Counted from the stretch's first letter, positions 12,353-24,228 are shown. The stretch: DNA of 64,000 nt from Plicaturopsis crispa FD-325 SS-3 (GCA_000827205.1 KN832560.1:218370-282369), one strand, 5' to 3'. Notes: generated by a model from the sequence alone, not told the origin. A program made the numbers and translations.

Positions 12353-14193
12353 TCAGCCTCTATATACTCTACTCAGCGAGAACGTCGTGATGAACAACAC
12401 CACCGCGAACACGTAGAACACGATCCCCTCCCTATATGGGTCGCCCCCAGCCAGCAAGTTCCGCAACGGCAAGAATACGAGACCAACGATGAAGTTGACG
12501 ATCCCTGCAATGCGAAGTTAATTAGACCATCATTTTCACCGTGATGTTAGAGACGGGGACGGACAGTTCAGCGACAACGCGACCGATGAGAGGGCAGACA
12601 CCGCCTAATAGTTACCTTGAGTTGCGTACGACGACATGGAAGGACGCAGAGACGTACATGCGGAGGGGAAACCTCGGGAATCATCACAAACGGTATTGGC
12701 CCAAGGCCCACCGCGAACGACCTGCGGATTAATTTATCAGCGTGGAGTGCGGACGGTGGGAACGCCGCAGATACAGACATTATGAACGTCATGATCGCGA
12801 TGCTCGACAGCGTCACGATGCCCGTGTTCAGTCCCAGGCCAATGCCGACCAGACTCAGAAGGGCACCACCCACGGAGATCTGGAGCAGTTGTTTGCGACC
12901 CATTCGCTGTAAAAGATCGATAAGCGGACGTGAAGGCAGGATTTGCCGAGGCGGCGGACCTCAATGAGAAGGATAGGTGGGAACGTCATGAGAACGTTCA
13001 CGATGGTGATACCTAGGGAGACGTATGGCCCTAGATCCGGCAGGGACTTTGACAATATATCGTTGCTGTAGTAAAGGACTGGGCAAACGTGAGCTTGCGT
13101 ACTAAACAAACGACACAACGAGTATACCTGCGTTCACGCCGGAAATTTGCTGCGCCATCATGGCGAGCGAGACGATGAGTAGGGGCCGTCTGAGTTCAGG
13201 CGCTTTTAAAGCCTGGGGAACGGTGACAGCGGCGGCACGGGGCTCATCCCGCCGTTCTTCGAGAAGCGGGTCCTCGACATCGTGCGCTAGTGCTGTTCAA
13301 TCGGCATCAATTTTGTTCCGCGTCACTTTTGCGATGTCACTCACGCGTTGCAGCACCCGTGATGCCCCATAACCTGCGCGCGGACGTCTTTCGGTCGTCG
13401 GGTCGACCCTTGCGATCGAACCACGCCGGCGATTCTACCGCAAACGGACTGACAAAGAACTGCGCAACGGAGAGCGCGGTGGAAAAGAGAAGGACCAGCC
13501 GCCATTGGTGCGGGGTCGCGAGACGCAGTCCCATGGCCTGTGTAATCATGATTCCGAGAACAATTCCGAGCTGCGTGAGCACCCCTACACCGCGCGTTAA
13601 TATTTCCACAAGAGACACTGCGAGGGGGCGTACCGACGTTTCCTTTGATACTCTCCGGTGCAATCTCAGAGAGATAGATGGGCCCTACGCAAATGCCTAT
13701 GCCCGCGCCGACGCCCACCAAAAACCTGCTCGCTCTTAGCTATGCTTCTTGACGCGTGCTCCTGAATGAACGCACCTTCCGAGCAACAGGGGGGTGATCG
13801 AGGCGGAAACGGTCATTAGTCCAGCACCCAGTGCGGTATGGAGCGCACTGGCGCGTATTGCGGCCTTGCGACCCCAGCGGTCCATGACGAGGTTGGAGCA
13901 AAGGCTGCCGGCGAGGCCGCCGACGGTGAACACCGCCGTCACAACGGAGAAAGTCGCGTCGGACATGGGTATGCATGTTGGTAAACCGTAGCTGGAGCGG
14001 TCAGAGTGCGCAGGGTCCGCTACACGACATGTGAGAACCGCCTGCAGCTGGTTGAGCGCTGAGATGTGGAAGCCGTACTGCGAAGGTTAGCCAGATTCGT
14101 GCACAAAGGAGTGACGGGCGTTACCTGGAATGAGACTACGAGAACCCAAGTGCACACCGACCACCCGAGAAACGTGAAGCGTTGGCTTGCCAT
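12353..14193 (-). CDS. MFS sugar transporter (Vps73-like)
   Basis: This is a twelve-helix major facilitator of the sugar-porter family, about 510 residues from seven or so exons. The start exon MASQRFTFLGWS reads into YGFHISALNQLQ after an intron, as in sugar porters related to yeast Vps73. Family signatures follow: DRWGRK after helix 2, GVGAGIGICVGPIYLSEIAP in the helix 4/5 region, QQISGVNAV in helix 7 and MGRKQLL between helices 8 and 9. It ends PFVMIPEVSPPH..., GDPYREGIVFY, SRVYRG-stop. The PESPA-like signature is present as VESPAWF. The substrate is unknown; Vps73 relatives are weakly characterised hexose-porter homologues. Its 5' end faces the amylase gene across 601 bp, so the two could share control by carbon source. 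Confidence 0.9.
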
Positions 14194-14794
14194 CGCAGAG
14201 CAGAGCAAAACGCTGCGTAGTGCTGCGTATAGCTCGAGCCTCGAGGTATGTTGTAGCCGGGATGCGGTCGGAGGCCCAGTAACTGAGTAAGGGGCGTCTG
14301 TACCCCGGGTTCGGCAGTGGACGGCATCCACGTGGTTTTAACTTCTAGTGCATCACCCCGAACGCCAAATTCTTGGAGTCTGAGCTCAGAGCGACTCCAC
14401 AAACATTTATGCCTCTTGTTTCTCTACCACCATCTCAAATACACAACCGATATACCTTGCATTTGTCTCCTGGATGAACCTCTCAAGTCCTCCATGCGCG
14501 ATGCGAACAGTGAGCTCTAGCAACGGGTTTTGATTGCTGAGCTGTGGTCATGTGTTTGAAGATTTGACCAGTGAAGATGCTCGTAATACCCCTGCCCGCG
14601 TTCTGACCTTCCTTGACCGTGGTTTGAAACTTTGGTTCTAGGCACATTCAAAAGTCTGCGACTTTTCCCCCGCCGTTTCCCTCGTCCCCTTCCTGCGTTT
14701 GCGTCTACCTCTGGAGCGTCTTTGCCGTCGAATAGCGACTTGTCGCTAGGCCCCTCGTTCATTTCTAACCCCACACGCTCTTTATTATACCAGA
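14194..14794. promoter_or_regulatory. Divergent promoter, sugar transporter / amylase
   Basis: This 601-bp head-to-head interval has pyrimidine-rich blocks at about 14640-14710 that look like a fungal leader. A CCCCGC hexamer at 14668-14673 fits the CreA/Mig1 consensus (SYGGRG on the other strand). Six-base matches are frequent by chance, so carbon-repression control is only a suggestion. No coding gene is seen. Confidence 0.35.
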
Positions 14795-17010
14795 ATGATC
14801 TCCCCTCCGACGTTCCTATCTCTCCTTGTCCTCCTCAACCTTCCGTTGTCTTTTGCCGCAACTGCCGAGCAGTGGCGAGGTCGTTCCATATACCAGTGAG
14901 TTCCAGTTTGACTTTCCGCCACAACGCGTGCACGCTCTGATGATACCCAGGATAATCACAGATCGGTATGCGCTACCCGCTGGCGCCGACACGAACTCGT
15001 GCAACCCCGCCGACCAAACATGGTGTGGAGGAACTTGGAACACGTCCGTAACTCACTCTCTAGCGTCCTGTGCATTCGCTCACACGCCCACAGCATCACG
15101 CAGAACCTGGATTACATCCAAGACGCCGGGTTTACCGCTATCTGGATTAGCCCCGTGGCGGAAAACTACGACGGCCCGCGCGTGAAGTACGGCGACGCCT
15201 ATCACGGCTACTGGACGAAGGACATATCCAAACTCAACCCGCGCTTTGGCACCGCAGACGACCTGAAGGGATTGGTGTCAGCGCTGCACAGTCGCGGGAT
15301 GTACATCATGGTTGACGTCGTGGTCAACAATGTTATGTCGACCTCCGTTGACATCTCTTCCTCCCTCTCCGGGTATTTCCTGAAGGACCAGGTTCGTCCG
15401 TCAAAATTCTCGCTCGCGTTACTATGCTCAAATGCGTGCTATAGTCGCAATATCACAAGTATTGCACGGTCAACTGGACAGATATCACCAGCGAGCAGGA
15501 GTGCTGGCTAGGCGATCCAGTTGTCCCTTTGCCGGATGTAAATACCGAGGATCAAGGCGTACAGCAGGCATACGGTGAATGGATCGCACAATTTGTGCAG
15601 GAATACAACATCGACGGACTTCGGATAGACGGTATGTGGATGTAGATTTCCCATTGTCTGAGCTCTCTTCTGATATCTTTTCCAGCCGCAAAGTATGTAT
15701 TGACTACATACTTTGACACGTAAATAAAGCTAACCTCCTCCAGGCACGTAAATGTTGAATTCTGGCCCTCTTTTGCCCAGAAAGCAGGCGTCTTCACCAT
15801 GGGCGAGGTTTTGGACAGTGATGTAGTGTGAGTTGTTTTGAATAGGGTGCCGTATAGTGACTAACTGGCAACCAGTCTTCCCGCATCATACCAGCCGTCA
15901 CTCGACTCCGTGCTCCATTATCCCGCGTACTTTGCGCTTACACAAGGTTTCAACATACCTGGCCCCGGAAACCTCTCTGCCATCGTTGACATCATGAACC
16001 GGTCGAAACAGACTTTCAAGGACACATCTGTACTTGGCAACTTTTTGGAAAACCAGGATCAGCCGCGTTGGCACAATTCCTCTGTCGATCCCGCGAGTCT
16101 ACACAACGCAATGGTCTATACGTTTATGTCAGACGGGTGAGTATCTGGACCCCGACTACAACAACGACATCTGTCATCCTAACCATGTTCGCAGGATTCC
16201 AATCGTCTACTACGGCCAGGAGCAAAGTTTCAGTGGAGCCGGAGACCCTGTAAGCGGTGGCTTCTTTCATCTCACTCAAATTAGTGCTCATTCTCTCATT
16301 CTCTCTCATTAGAGTAATCGCGAGCCTCTTTGGACCTCTGGTTATGCGAAAACTGATGCCTACAACCTCATGGCGACACTCAACCAAGTGAGTTCTACGA
16401 TCACACCCATTAACCCTGTATGCACTAATGTTTGGCCCGTCTAGTTCCGAAATCACCTCGTGAATGCCACAGACTGGACTACGCAGTCAGCTGAGGCCCT
16501 TACCTACGACGCCCATGGACTAGCCATCATGAAGGGAGATGTTTTGAGTGTCATGACGAACATTGGCTCTCCGGTGTGTTCGGTGCATTGATAGCTGACC
16601 ATTGTGCTACTACTAATGCAAAACAACAGCCGCAAAACCTCAGTATAGCTGTTAACACGCCTTGGGATACTGAAACTGCCACCACCGAGTATGTACTATT
16701 TCCCACGAATGTTCTAGCATATTTTAACCGCAATATCTCCAGCATCCTCACCTGCACGCAGTGGGTGGTCGGCTCCAACAAGTCCATTGAAGTGCAGTAC
16801 TCCAAGGGCGGCACCCCTGTCATTCTTTACCCCTCCTCCAAGCTGAAGAACTCGGGCATCTGCGGCGAGGCTATATCGCAGCAAGCCGGGGTTGCGAAGG
16901 CGAGCGGAGCACATCCACGTTGGCCGACTTTAACGACGGCGTCCAGTTCACAACTATTTCTTCTTTCGGGTCTCATTTTCTCGGGTTTCTTGGCTTCATT
17001 TTGTATGTGA
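14795..17010 (+). CDS. GH13 alpha-amylase-like enzyme, GPI-type tail, probable glucanotransferase type
   Basis: The start [21 protein letters not shown] is a signal peptide. About ten introns split a GH13 catalytic domain of roughly 560 residues. The acid/base and nucleophile set is complete: Asp in GLRID, Glu in GEVLD and Asp in [21 protein letters not shown] and [12 protein letters not shown] match the Taka-amylase fold. Two invariant subsite histidines are replaced: region I reads DVVVNNVM (His to Asn) and region IV reads ENQDQ (His to Gln). Loss of these two histidines together with a C-terminal GPI signal is what defines the cell-wall AgtA/Aah group of fungi, whose tested members are alpha-glucanotransferases acting on wall alpha-glucan. 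Here Ser/Thr residues precede a hydrophobic end ([17 protein letters not shown]). One exon is only 7 nt. Confidence 0.88.
15686..15692 (+). other. 7-nt micro-exon of the amylase gene
   Basis: The seven bases CCGCAAA lie between a TTTTCCAG acceptor and a GTATGT donor. Joined to the exon ending at 15631 (GAC G) and the exon starting at 15744 (G CAC GTA), they give RID-AAKHV, conserved region II of GH13. The flanking introns are 54 and 51 nt. Without these bases the frame is lost. Confidence 0.85.
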
Positions 17011-17267
17011 TAGTAGCTGCTTGTTTCGTTTCGTACGTGTGCTGGGTTTTATGGGATTTGTTGGTTTACCATCTTGTAAAAGGCTGTAGATTGCGAATAC
17101 ACCATATGCCTCGTGCAACCTGTATGTGCAGTAAGGAGCGCATATGCGTCGCTTGAGACTTGGCTTGAGGTGAGGCGCGTCGCTGTCTCGTGTGTACGAG
17201 CTGGTTTCTTGGCGACCACATCCTTTCCGCATCCTCCACCTAGGACTCGGCCATCTAGCGCGCAGCG

Positions 17268-20200
17268 ATGTCGGACTCGCAGCGCAAAGAGACTGACGCT
17301 TTCTTCTCATTCTTTGCAACTTTCGCTCTCGCGAGGCCGGTAACGACTGTAGCGGACCTCAGTGATGGGGCCGCTCTCTTCGAGGTGCTCTCTCTCGTGT
17401 GCGTACATACCCCCCGTGCCCCTCATACGATGGCCTTAATCCACGAAACACATCCAGTGACGCGGAGTATTTCCCGCAGTCCACACGCCCGTCCTCCGCG
17501 CCGTCGGACAACTGGGTCCTGCGCTTCAGCGCGCTCAAGCGGCTGTACCGCCTAATGACCCAGTACTTCACCGACGTGCTGCAGAAGCCGACGAGCGGCC
17601 TCGATGTCCCCGACCTGCAGGCGATCGCGAAGGACCATAATGTCGCAGCGACGCTCATCATGTGCCGACTGACGATTGCAATCGGTGTGCAGTGCGAGAA
17701 GAACAAGGATATCATCGAGAAGATACAGGGCTTGAGCGAGACGGACCAGCATTATCTCATGCGGGCTATCGAGCAGGTGCGTGGTTGTAGAAACGCCCAG
17801 AGACCGACCAAGATTGACTCTGTCGCATAGATCATGGCCAAAATCACGCCGGTACCAGCAGATCAAGCCCTGGGCGAAGTAAGCATGACGGAGTACGTAC
17901 TCCTACCAATTAAGTCGGGTGTTTTCCTCTAACAAATGGTGTCAGGGATGATCACTACTACCAGATTCAGTCGGAACGAAGTCAAATTCTCTCAGAGAAG
18001 GAGACGCTGGAGAAAGTATACCAGGCCCTCCTCGAGGAGCACCGAACCCTGCAAACGAGTTACGATGATGTCGTTTCCGAGAAAGACGATGCGGCCGGTC
18101 AACTGCGCGAGATGCGACGCGAAGTGGAGGGGAAGCGGAATGACAAGGCGGACGTGTTAATGCGTGGAGAGATTGACAGACTACGGGCGGAACTGTGAGT
18201 CTTCCTCGTCTAGAGTAGCTGCTCGCGATCAAAATCTTACCGGAGTGAGATGCTAGGCAGAAGAGCGAGGACAACCTGGCTATGGCGGAGGCAGAGCTGG
18301 ACAAACATACTACTATTGTCACAGATCTAACTCGCAAGGTCGACGAACTTCAGGTGAAGGCCGACGAAGCGGCAAGGCTCAAAGACCAGGTCGACGAGTA
18401 CGTGCTATCATTGTCGCCTTTAATATTGCCTGACGTGCCCTGGTAGGTATCGCCATGCTGCCGACAAGCTCCAGAAGACAGAGAATGTCATGGAGAAATA
18501 CAAGAAGAAACTCCAAGAAGGTGCTGACCTACGGCAGCACGTCAAGGTAAACAGTTGCGGATAGCCCCTACCCACTTTCGCTAAACTCGGTCATCTTTGC
18601 AGTCATTAGAGAAGCAGAACGCGGACCTTGTCGACAAAAACGCGTCTTTAGAAGAGGAATACCGAAAGGTCGCTGCCTTCAAGCCGCTCATGGAGTCGTA
18701 CAAAAATCAAATTGCCGAGCTGGAGACGAAGAATTCATCCCGGAGCCAGGAGATTGACGCCCTTCGGTTTGAGCTAGAGCAAAGCCGCACGAAATTGAAA
18801 ATCACACTCGAGGAACGCGCTAAGGACTCCGAGACCCTCGAGCTATATCAAGAGCGTGTACGGGAACTCGAGCTCAGCTCCCACCGACCCGTGCCGAAAC
18901 CCGTACGTGCCAATGGTGCGGCCGCCAGCACGGATGAGTTCACCGAGGCTGAGCTTCTGGGCACCCATGCTGATGCTGATGCCGACGCCGATGCCGACGA
19001 GGACGATGGCATGGAGCATGGCCTCGGTGGCGAGCTCCACGATGCCGTGTCTGGCACTACCATGACAGACTTGAAGATTCAAGTGCGAAAACTGAAACGC
19101 GAGCTGGAGGCTGTACGGAAGAACGAAGCAGATGCCAGCAGAGTTCTCGTGCTGGAGAATCTGCTGGAGGATGCGAACCGCATGAAGGCCCGGTACGAAT
19201 CTGATTATCTCGCTGCCCACCGCGAAAAGTTGGTACTGCAAAACGACCTCGAAGAGATCCGCAGCGGCAAGTCGATGGGTGATGGGTAAGTGTCCCTGTT
19301 TCTGCAGGCGATTCGATTCTCATTTGTTGTTCTGTACAGCGCCGAGGCGGCTATCGCTTTGCGCCAACGACTCAACGAAACCGTTGACCAACTTGATAAA
19401 TTGCGAAACGAGCACACTGAACTCGAAGTCAAATTGGAAAGCCAAAGCAAGGAGCTGACTATTGCCAAGTCCGATCGTGAGTGCGCCGTTTTATCTGGCA
19501 ATGCATCCCACTCATATCGCATGCAGTGAATCTCGTCAATAAGGATCAGCTCGATATTCTGGCGACCCTACGGGAGTCTGTTAACGAGGACAAAGCCGGC
19601 CTCGAAGCTGAAATGGAACGCCTTAAGAACCAACTTAGGGAGCTCAACGACAAGAACAGAATGCAACTTGAGCAAGTCAACGGACTGCTATTGGAGAAAG
19701 TCAACCTTCAGAGCGAAGGCATCAGCCAGAGAGAAAAGGCCCTCATGCGCGAACGGGACTTCGGGTGAGTGCTTTCCTCTTTTGAGCAGACTGGCCTGTA
19801 CTCACGTACGGACGACAGCGACCTGCGCGCCTCGATTTCTGGCAAGGATCTTCCGGAAGACATCAAACAACGGCTGCTTGCTCTTCACGAAGACAACGTC
19901 AATCTAAAGGAGCAGTACAAGACCGCCCAAGAAAAGCTGGTCAAAGCCAGAGCTGTACGCTTGCTATGTGTTTCGCTCCATTGGCGCATTTCAAGCTGAC
20001 ATATGTCAACAACAGTTCATCAAATCTCAAGACAAGCTTTTCAAAGAAGAGCAGGCCAAGTTGGCCACTTCGGCGCCTCCAGTTCGTTGGATCAATGCTC
20101 TCCATGGAACTGTCTTAGCTCATGCTGCGTCTATAGGGCACATTTGAAGAAGCGGAGGCCAGCTTCAGATCGCAAATCAAGGTACTCGAAGAGGACGTTG

Positions 20201-20516
20201 TCCGTCAAAAGGTTTGTTCGCGCTCTTCCGCTCATATCATGTGGTCTCTGACTCAATCTCACTTTCTATCAGCGCCTGATGGCGGAAGCAACAAAACGTT
20301 ACCGAAGAGAACAAGAGCTTATGTTTAGTGCGCTGCATAGCATGGGCATGCAGACTGCCCGTGGCCATCTCGGTGGCAAGCAACAGTCCCGGACAGAGCC
20401 TTCCAGTTGGCTAGGACAACAACGGAAAAACGTACGTCCTCCTGCATGCTATCTCTACCCAACGTGACGCTAACCCGTATACGATGAACCAGCATGGTCA
20501 GACTTTGCACCGATGA
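17268..20516 (+). CDS. hok1: HOOK-family dynein adaptor
   Basis: HOOK proteins link dynein (and kinesin-3) to early endosomes on hyphal microtubules, as Ustilago Hok1 and Aspergillus HookA do. The N-terminal 150 or so residues form the calponin-homology-like HOOK domain, with FFSFFATF, VDAEYFPQ, VLRFSALKRLYR and an AIEQIMAKI end. Long coiled coils follow, built of heptads rich in Glu, Lys and Leu. The basic C-terminal segment (YRREQELMFSALHSMGMQ) belongs to the cargo-binding end, and the protein stops RKNHGQTLHR. About eleven introns give a protein of roughly 880 residues. An acidic low-complexity linker with five Ala-Asp repeats interrupts the coil. Exon joins such as LV-DAEYF and TE-DDHYY fit phase and donor consensus. 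Confidence 0.92.
18969..18998 (+). repeat. Hexanucleotide (GCN GAY)x5 repeat in the HOOK gene
   Basis: Five units of Ala-Asp codons encode ADADADADAD inside an acidic linker between coiled coils. Third bases vary between units (GCT/GCC, GAT/GAC), so the tract is partly degenerate. It is a candidate for length polymorphism. Confidence 0.9.
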
Positions 20517-20931
20517 TTGACGCTTGTTTCTTTTTCTTTTCATGTTCGTGTGTGTACTGTTTTCCTGTTCTTACCGGAGTTGGTGGAGGTCACTGGCAGC
20601 ATTCTATACCCCCAGCATTTTAATCATCTATATCATGGCATTATGTTTCCGTGTACTCATGTATCCGTCCGTTACTGGGTGGACAAATCTCATTAGACTT
20701 GCGATGTCGATGTCCTCAGAACAGTGTCCAGTGAACGTGTAAGATGTTGGTCCGTTCGAGAGTCTACGCATAAATACAAGGGGAAGTGGGAAGAGTCCAT
20801 GCTGGTTATGTCCGGTGTACATACTGTTGGCTACAAAGAAATGCAAACGAGCTGGTTAGGCGTATATGAGTCGTGAATGTCCATCGGTCCGTAGGAATAA
20901 ATACAGATCTACAAGGTCCTTGTGAAGTCCT
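20517..20931. other. Convergent 3' flank, HOOK / membrane protein A
   Basis: This 415-bp interval is T-rich on the + strand just after the HOOK stop (TTTCTTTTTCTTTTC). It should hold both 3' UTRs. The short ORFs here are low-complexity artefacts. No gene is seen. Confidence 0.5.
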
Positions 20932-21822
20932 TCAAACCGGGATTGAAATATAACCGCTGTGTTTGTCATTATCATGATGTGCAGTCTCGAATGTAGAGAG
21001 TGTTGATTGCGAGTAAGTTGTCAAAGGCCGCGTTTCAGCTCCGTCGTCGGGGACGGGGACAGCCTCGGAGTCGGCGACAGCGACAGATTTGTAAATGTGC
21101 CACGAAGAATCGAATGCCTTGGTAGCCCGCGCATGGTCCTTCGTCTCCAGTCTGACGGCGTACGAACGGACAATATAATACGCATCTACACATAGAGGTG
21201 AATACTCGCGCCACAGTAATCGATGAAAACCATTTGACTGGGGGCTCACATGCTTCCAAGAGGAGGGGCACGATGACAAGAACAACGGTGGCTGCCCTCG
21301 CATGGACAATGTTGTTGCATACCGTGTCGGAAGACTCGTTGCAAAGACTAGACAGTCCTGCACTTCCAGCGAGGAAGTATAGCACGAGAAAGACAACTGA
21401 TAGGATAGTCTGGACGACCACTGTGTAGGCCAGCTGTGTAGCATAGTCGACGACATGGACAGTTCTTCTTCGCAATGCACCTGTGAAGCTATAATCTCGT
21501 GGATGAGCTGATAGTGACCAATAAGCACGGTGGTGGTGTACATACCCGACGATGGAGAACAAAGTGTTCAGGGTATAATGAACGGCCATTGAGATCCATA
21601 GGATCTTGAAAGTTACGGTGAATCCGTGTACTGTGCCAACAAAGATCAGCAGTCGATCACTTCAGGCAAGTAAAGGGACGCACGATCTTTGGCTACGAGA
21701 TTCCATAAGAGAGCTGCACCGGCGGTACACACCGCGAACTCAAGGAAGGAGATGACTAGCACGCCGACGCGGAGGGGCATGCAGAAAAGAAAACGATCCG
21801 CAGTGAAGGATAACCTAGCCAT
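20932..21822 (-). CDS. Four-helix membrane protein A (tandem paralogue)
   Basis: Four exons give about 240 residues. The start MARLSFTADRFLFCMPLRVGV leads straight into helix 1. Helix 2 holds AVHYTLNTLFSIVG, helix 3 VVVQTILSVVFLVLYF and helix 4 TVVLVIVPLLLEA. A pair of cysteines flanks NESSDTV in the helix 3-4 loop, probably extracytoplasmic. A cytosolic tail begins YYIVRSYAVRLE and ends YISIPV. Intron positions and phases match those of the downstream paralogue at 22936-23691, which supports both models. The opening FxFCxPLRxGV looks like an agaricomycete family of small membrane proteins of unknown function. Four helices also occur in tetraspanins, but the CCG motif is absent. Confidence 0.75.
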
Positions 21823-22935
21823 GGCCAGGAGATGTTAAGGAAACTAGAAAAATATATTGGCGAGGAGAATAAGGTACCAGACAGACAACTCACGTTATAT
21901 AGCCTCACTCACGCGAGCGAGGGAAAAACGAGGCGCTGCGGCGCCTGCGAGATGGACGCCGACATGTTCGAAGAGATCTTCTACTCAATGTTCGGTGCGA
22001 GTCCTGCCACCGCATAGCCCTGGTGAGTAAGTGCGATATGTCGGCGCTAAATTCAGGCTAAGTTATTGATAAAGACCCACCGTGAAGTAAGCGTTCAGAC
22101 TCGGAGACCACTCCAGCTCAAGCGCCTCCAGGCAAGTCCGGGCGCGTCCTCGGGCCATGTTTTAATCAGCGGACGTCATCTTGCACCGACGTGTTGGCAC
22201 ACATAGGCTGGTTAAGTATGCCTTTGGTAGTTCGGTGCTCGACGTCGTGCCTATCCTAAGGACTACTTGGGGCTACTGCCTCGCAGAGTCCACCTGTCCT
22301 TGCTAGACGGTCTTCGTACGTCTTGACTTTTGTGCAATCTAGTAAAAAGACATGGTCAATATTCATTTTATCTGACTGAACCATCTTATAAAAGTGATTA
22401 AACGGGAGACGATGATCCCGAACTCACCGGTAGGATAAACAGCGATGTTAGCTCAGGGTGTTTCACACAGCTACTGCGTATGTGCTATGGTTAGCCTCAG
22501 GATAGGTTGGAGGCGATAAATAACACTGATGAAGGGAAGCCTAGGTTCCGAGTGCATCACTCAATATGATGCCTAAATTGTTCATCGACAGAGTGAGCGC
22601 TATGCAGCAGGCGCTGGTACTGGAGCCTGGAGGACCATGTCCATTGGAGATGATATTATATTTTCCTGGAGGAATCGCGCAGGGCGTGGTAGGTGTAATC
22701 TACAAAAGTGATGTCTGTGTCGGATTGACTGCACTCGGAGGTGAAATGCGTACTGTACGTGGTGAGGGTGATATTATATGAATCGTACTGGTCCTCTGGC
22801 AATAGGCTAAGCGTCCTAGGTCCAATGATGATGCCACAGCCATGCATGTCGCCGTGTATATCGAGCGCGATGGAGTATGATACGTCTATGAGTCGGGCGT
22901 CTAGATAGGAGATGACGCCGGCGAAGTGGGCTCGA
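21823..22935. other. 1.1-kb gap between the tandem paralogues
   Basis: This holds the promoter of protein A and the 3' flank of protein B. I find no supported gene. A short GC-rich hairpin lies at 21931-21946 (AGGCGC, 4-nt loop, GCGCCT). A long open frame at 22656-23051 is an alternative frame across the end of protein B and has no match to the tail of protein A. Confidence 0.45.
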
Positions 22936-23691
22936 TCACGGCAATTCGTTGTAATGGGACTGCGATAATTTGAACGCCGCATTCGATCGCTCGTTATCCT
23001 CCGCGTCGAGCGTGACTCTGTACGATCGAACAACGTAGAAGGCATCTGCAACAGCGTCTTTAGTCAAAGATAAGGCCTGAGAGTGAAGAGGTGGGCTTAC
23101 AGGCCTCGAGGACAACAGGTACGAGGACGACGACAAATGTTAACGCATCAATTCCGTTCACGGAATCTATGCAGTGCTCGACGACAATCCTGTCGGAGCC
23201 CTGACATATGAGCGGTAGTTTCTCCTTGACCCCGGTGAAGAATACGACGAGGAACGCCGCGGCTATGAGGATTTGTACGACCAACGTGTATGCTAGTAAG
23301 GTGGCGTAATCGGATACATGTGTGGCCCGCTTGCGTATGGCGCCATAGAACCTGTGGGTATAACGTATGAGTAACTGGTCATAATACCGTAGCATGAACA
23401 CAACGCACCCAACGAGAGAGAAGAGGGCGTTAAGAGAGTAATGAATGCCTGTCAAGATGGACAGTATTTGGAAGGTAGTATTGAATTGTGAAACTGTAGA
23501 AGTAGAACGCCTGCAGTCAGTCCCATGCAGCGAGTAGAAACATGAACCCAGTACGCACAGTCCTTGTTCACCATGAGCCAAACCCCTCCAGCTGCCAAGA
23601 TACAAAGAAAGAACTCGAATACGGAGATGAGGATCACTCCGGCACGCAGAGACATGCAGAACAGGAAGCGGTCTGCAATCATGATGGCCAT
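22936..23691 (-). CDS. Four-helix membrane protein B (tandem paralogue)
   Basis: This is a paralogue of the gene at 20932-21822, with the same exon layout and intron phases. It starts MAIMIADRFLFCMSLRAGV. Helix 1 ends in LMVNKD, helix 2 contains TGIHYSLNALFSLVG, helix 3 LVVQILIAAAFLVVFF and helix 4 TFVVVLVPVVLEA. The helix 3-4 loop again has two cysteines (LICQGS, EHCIDS). The tail is shorter, AFYVVRSYRVTLDAEDN then ending HYNELP, without the Ser/Thr-rich end of protein A. The likely role is a plasma- or endomembrane protein of unknown function. The two genes point the same way and arose by tandem duplication. The neighbouring RNA cyclase gene is divergent from this one. Confidence 0.75.
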
Positions 23692-24228
23692 TGGGAGGAT
23701 GAGGAGGAGTGCAGTGAGGACTGCTGGTAGGGGTAAAGAGGAAAAGGAGGTTAATTGCGAAGCAGGTCCTTATGTACGCGTGCCGACTTCGAAAATGTAA
23801 TGGCGGCGTGCGACGCGTACGGGGCGTCGGCGCCAACGTCCTGCAACACTCGGAGGCATTGACGGTTCATTCCCTAAATCCTTTAGCCAACTAGCCACAA
23901 GAAAGTGAAACATGGGTATACTACAATTTTGAGCTATAGACGGTCAAAACGAATATAATTTTGTTGAGGTGATGGTGGTGAAAGACGAAGAGGCGCTAGC
24001 AGGGAAGGCGCGTGAGCTCTTGGAATATCACGCCCCTATCTTCTTCTACGCGTCCTCGCCTGTCCTCGCGTCCGAGTCCGTCTCCGAGTCACGGTCAATT
24101 GAGCTTCAACCTGTACCACAAGTCAGTCCTAGTCAAAGTTCGTCAAAACATCCAGCTATAAGTCGAATTCAAGGCCAACTCTCCATTCTGTCTAGTCCAA
24201 ACCACCATCCGAGATTTAATCTCCATCT
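23692..24228. promoter_or_regulatory. Divergent promoter, membrane protein B / RNA cyclase
   Basis: This is 537 bp between two start codons. The open frame at 23969-24304 crosses the cyclase start in another frame and has no recognisable domain, so I treat it as chance. No TATA box stands out. Confidence 0.4.

Noticed and set aside
14517-14774. Minus-strand frame in the transporter/amylase promoter
   Set aside because: It is rich in Arg, Gly and Lys from the pyrimidine tract on the other strand and has no homology.
21832-22017. 61-codon frame ending DADMFEEIFYSMFG, resembling a DnaJ-type fragment
   Set aside because: It is too short, has no second motif, and lies in the promoter region of membrane protein A.
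22656-23051. 131-codon alternative C-terminus for membrane protein B
   Set aside because: The frame of protein A matches the shorter ending HYNELP. The alternative has no similarity to the tail of A.
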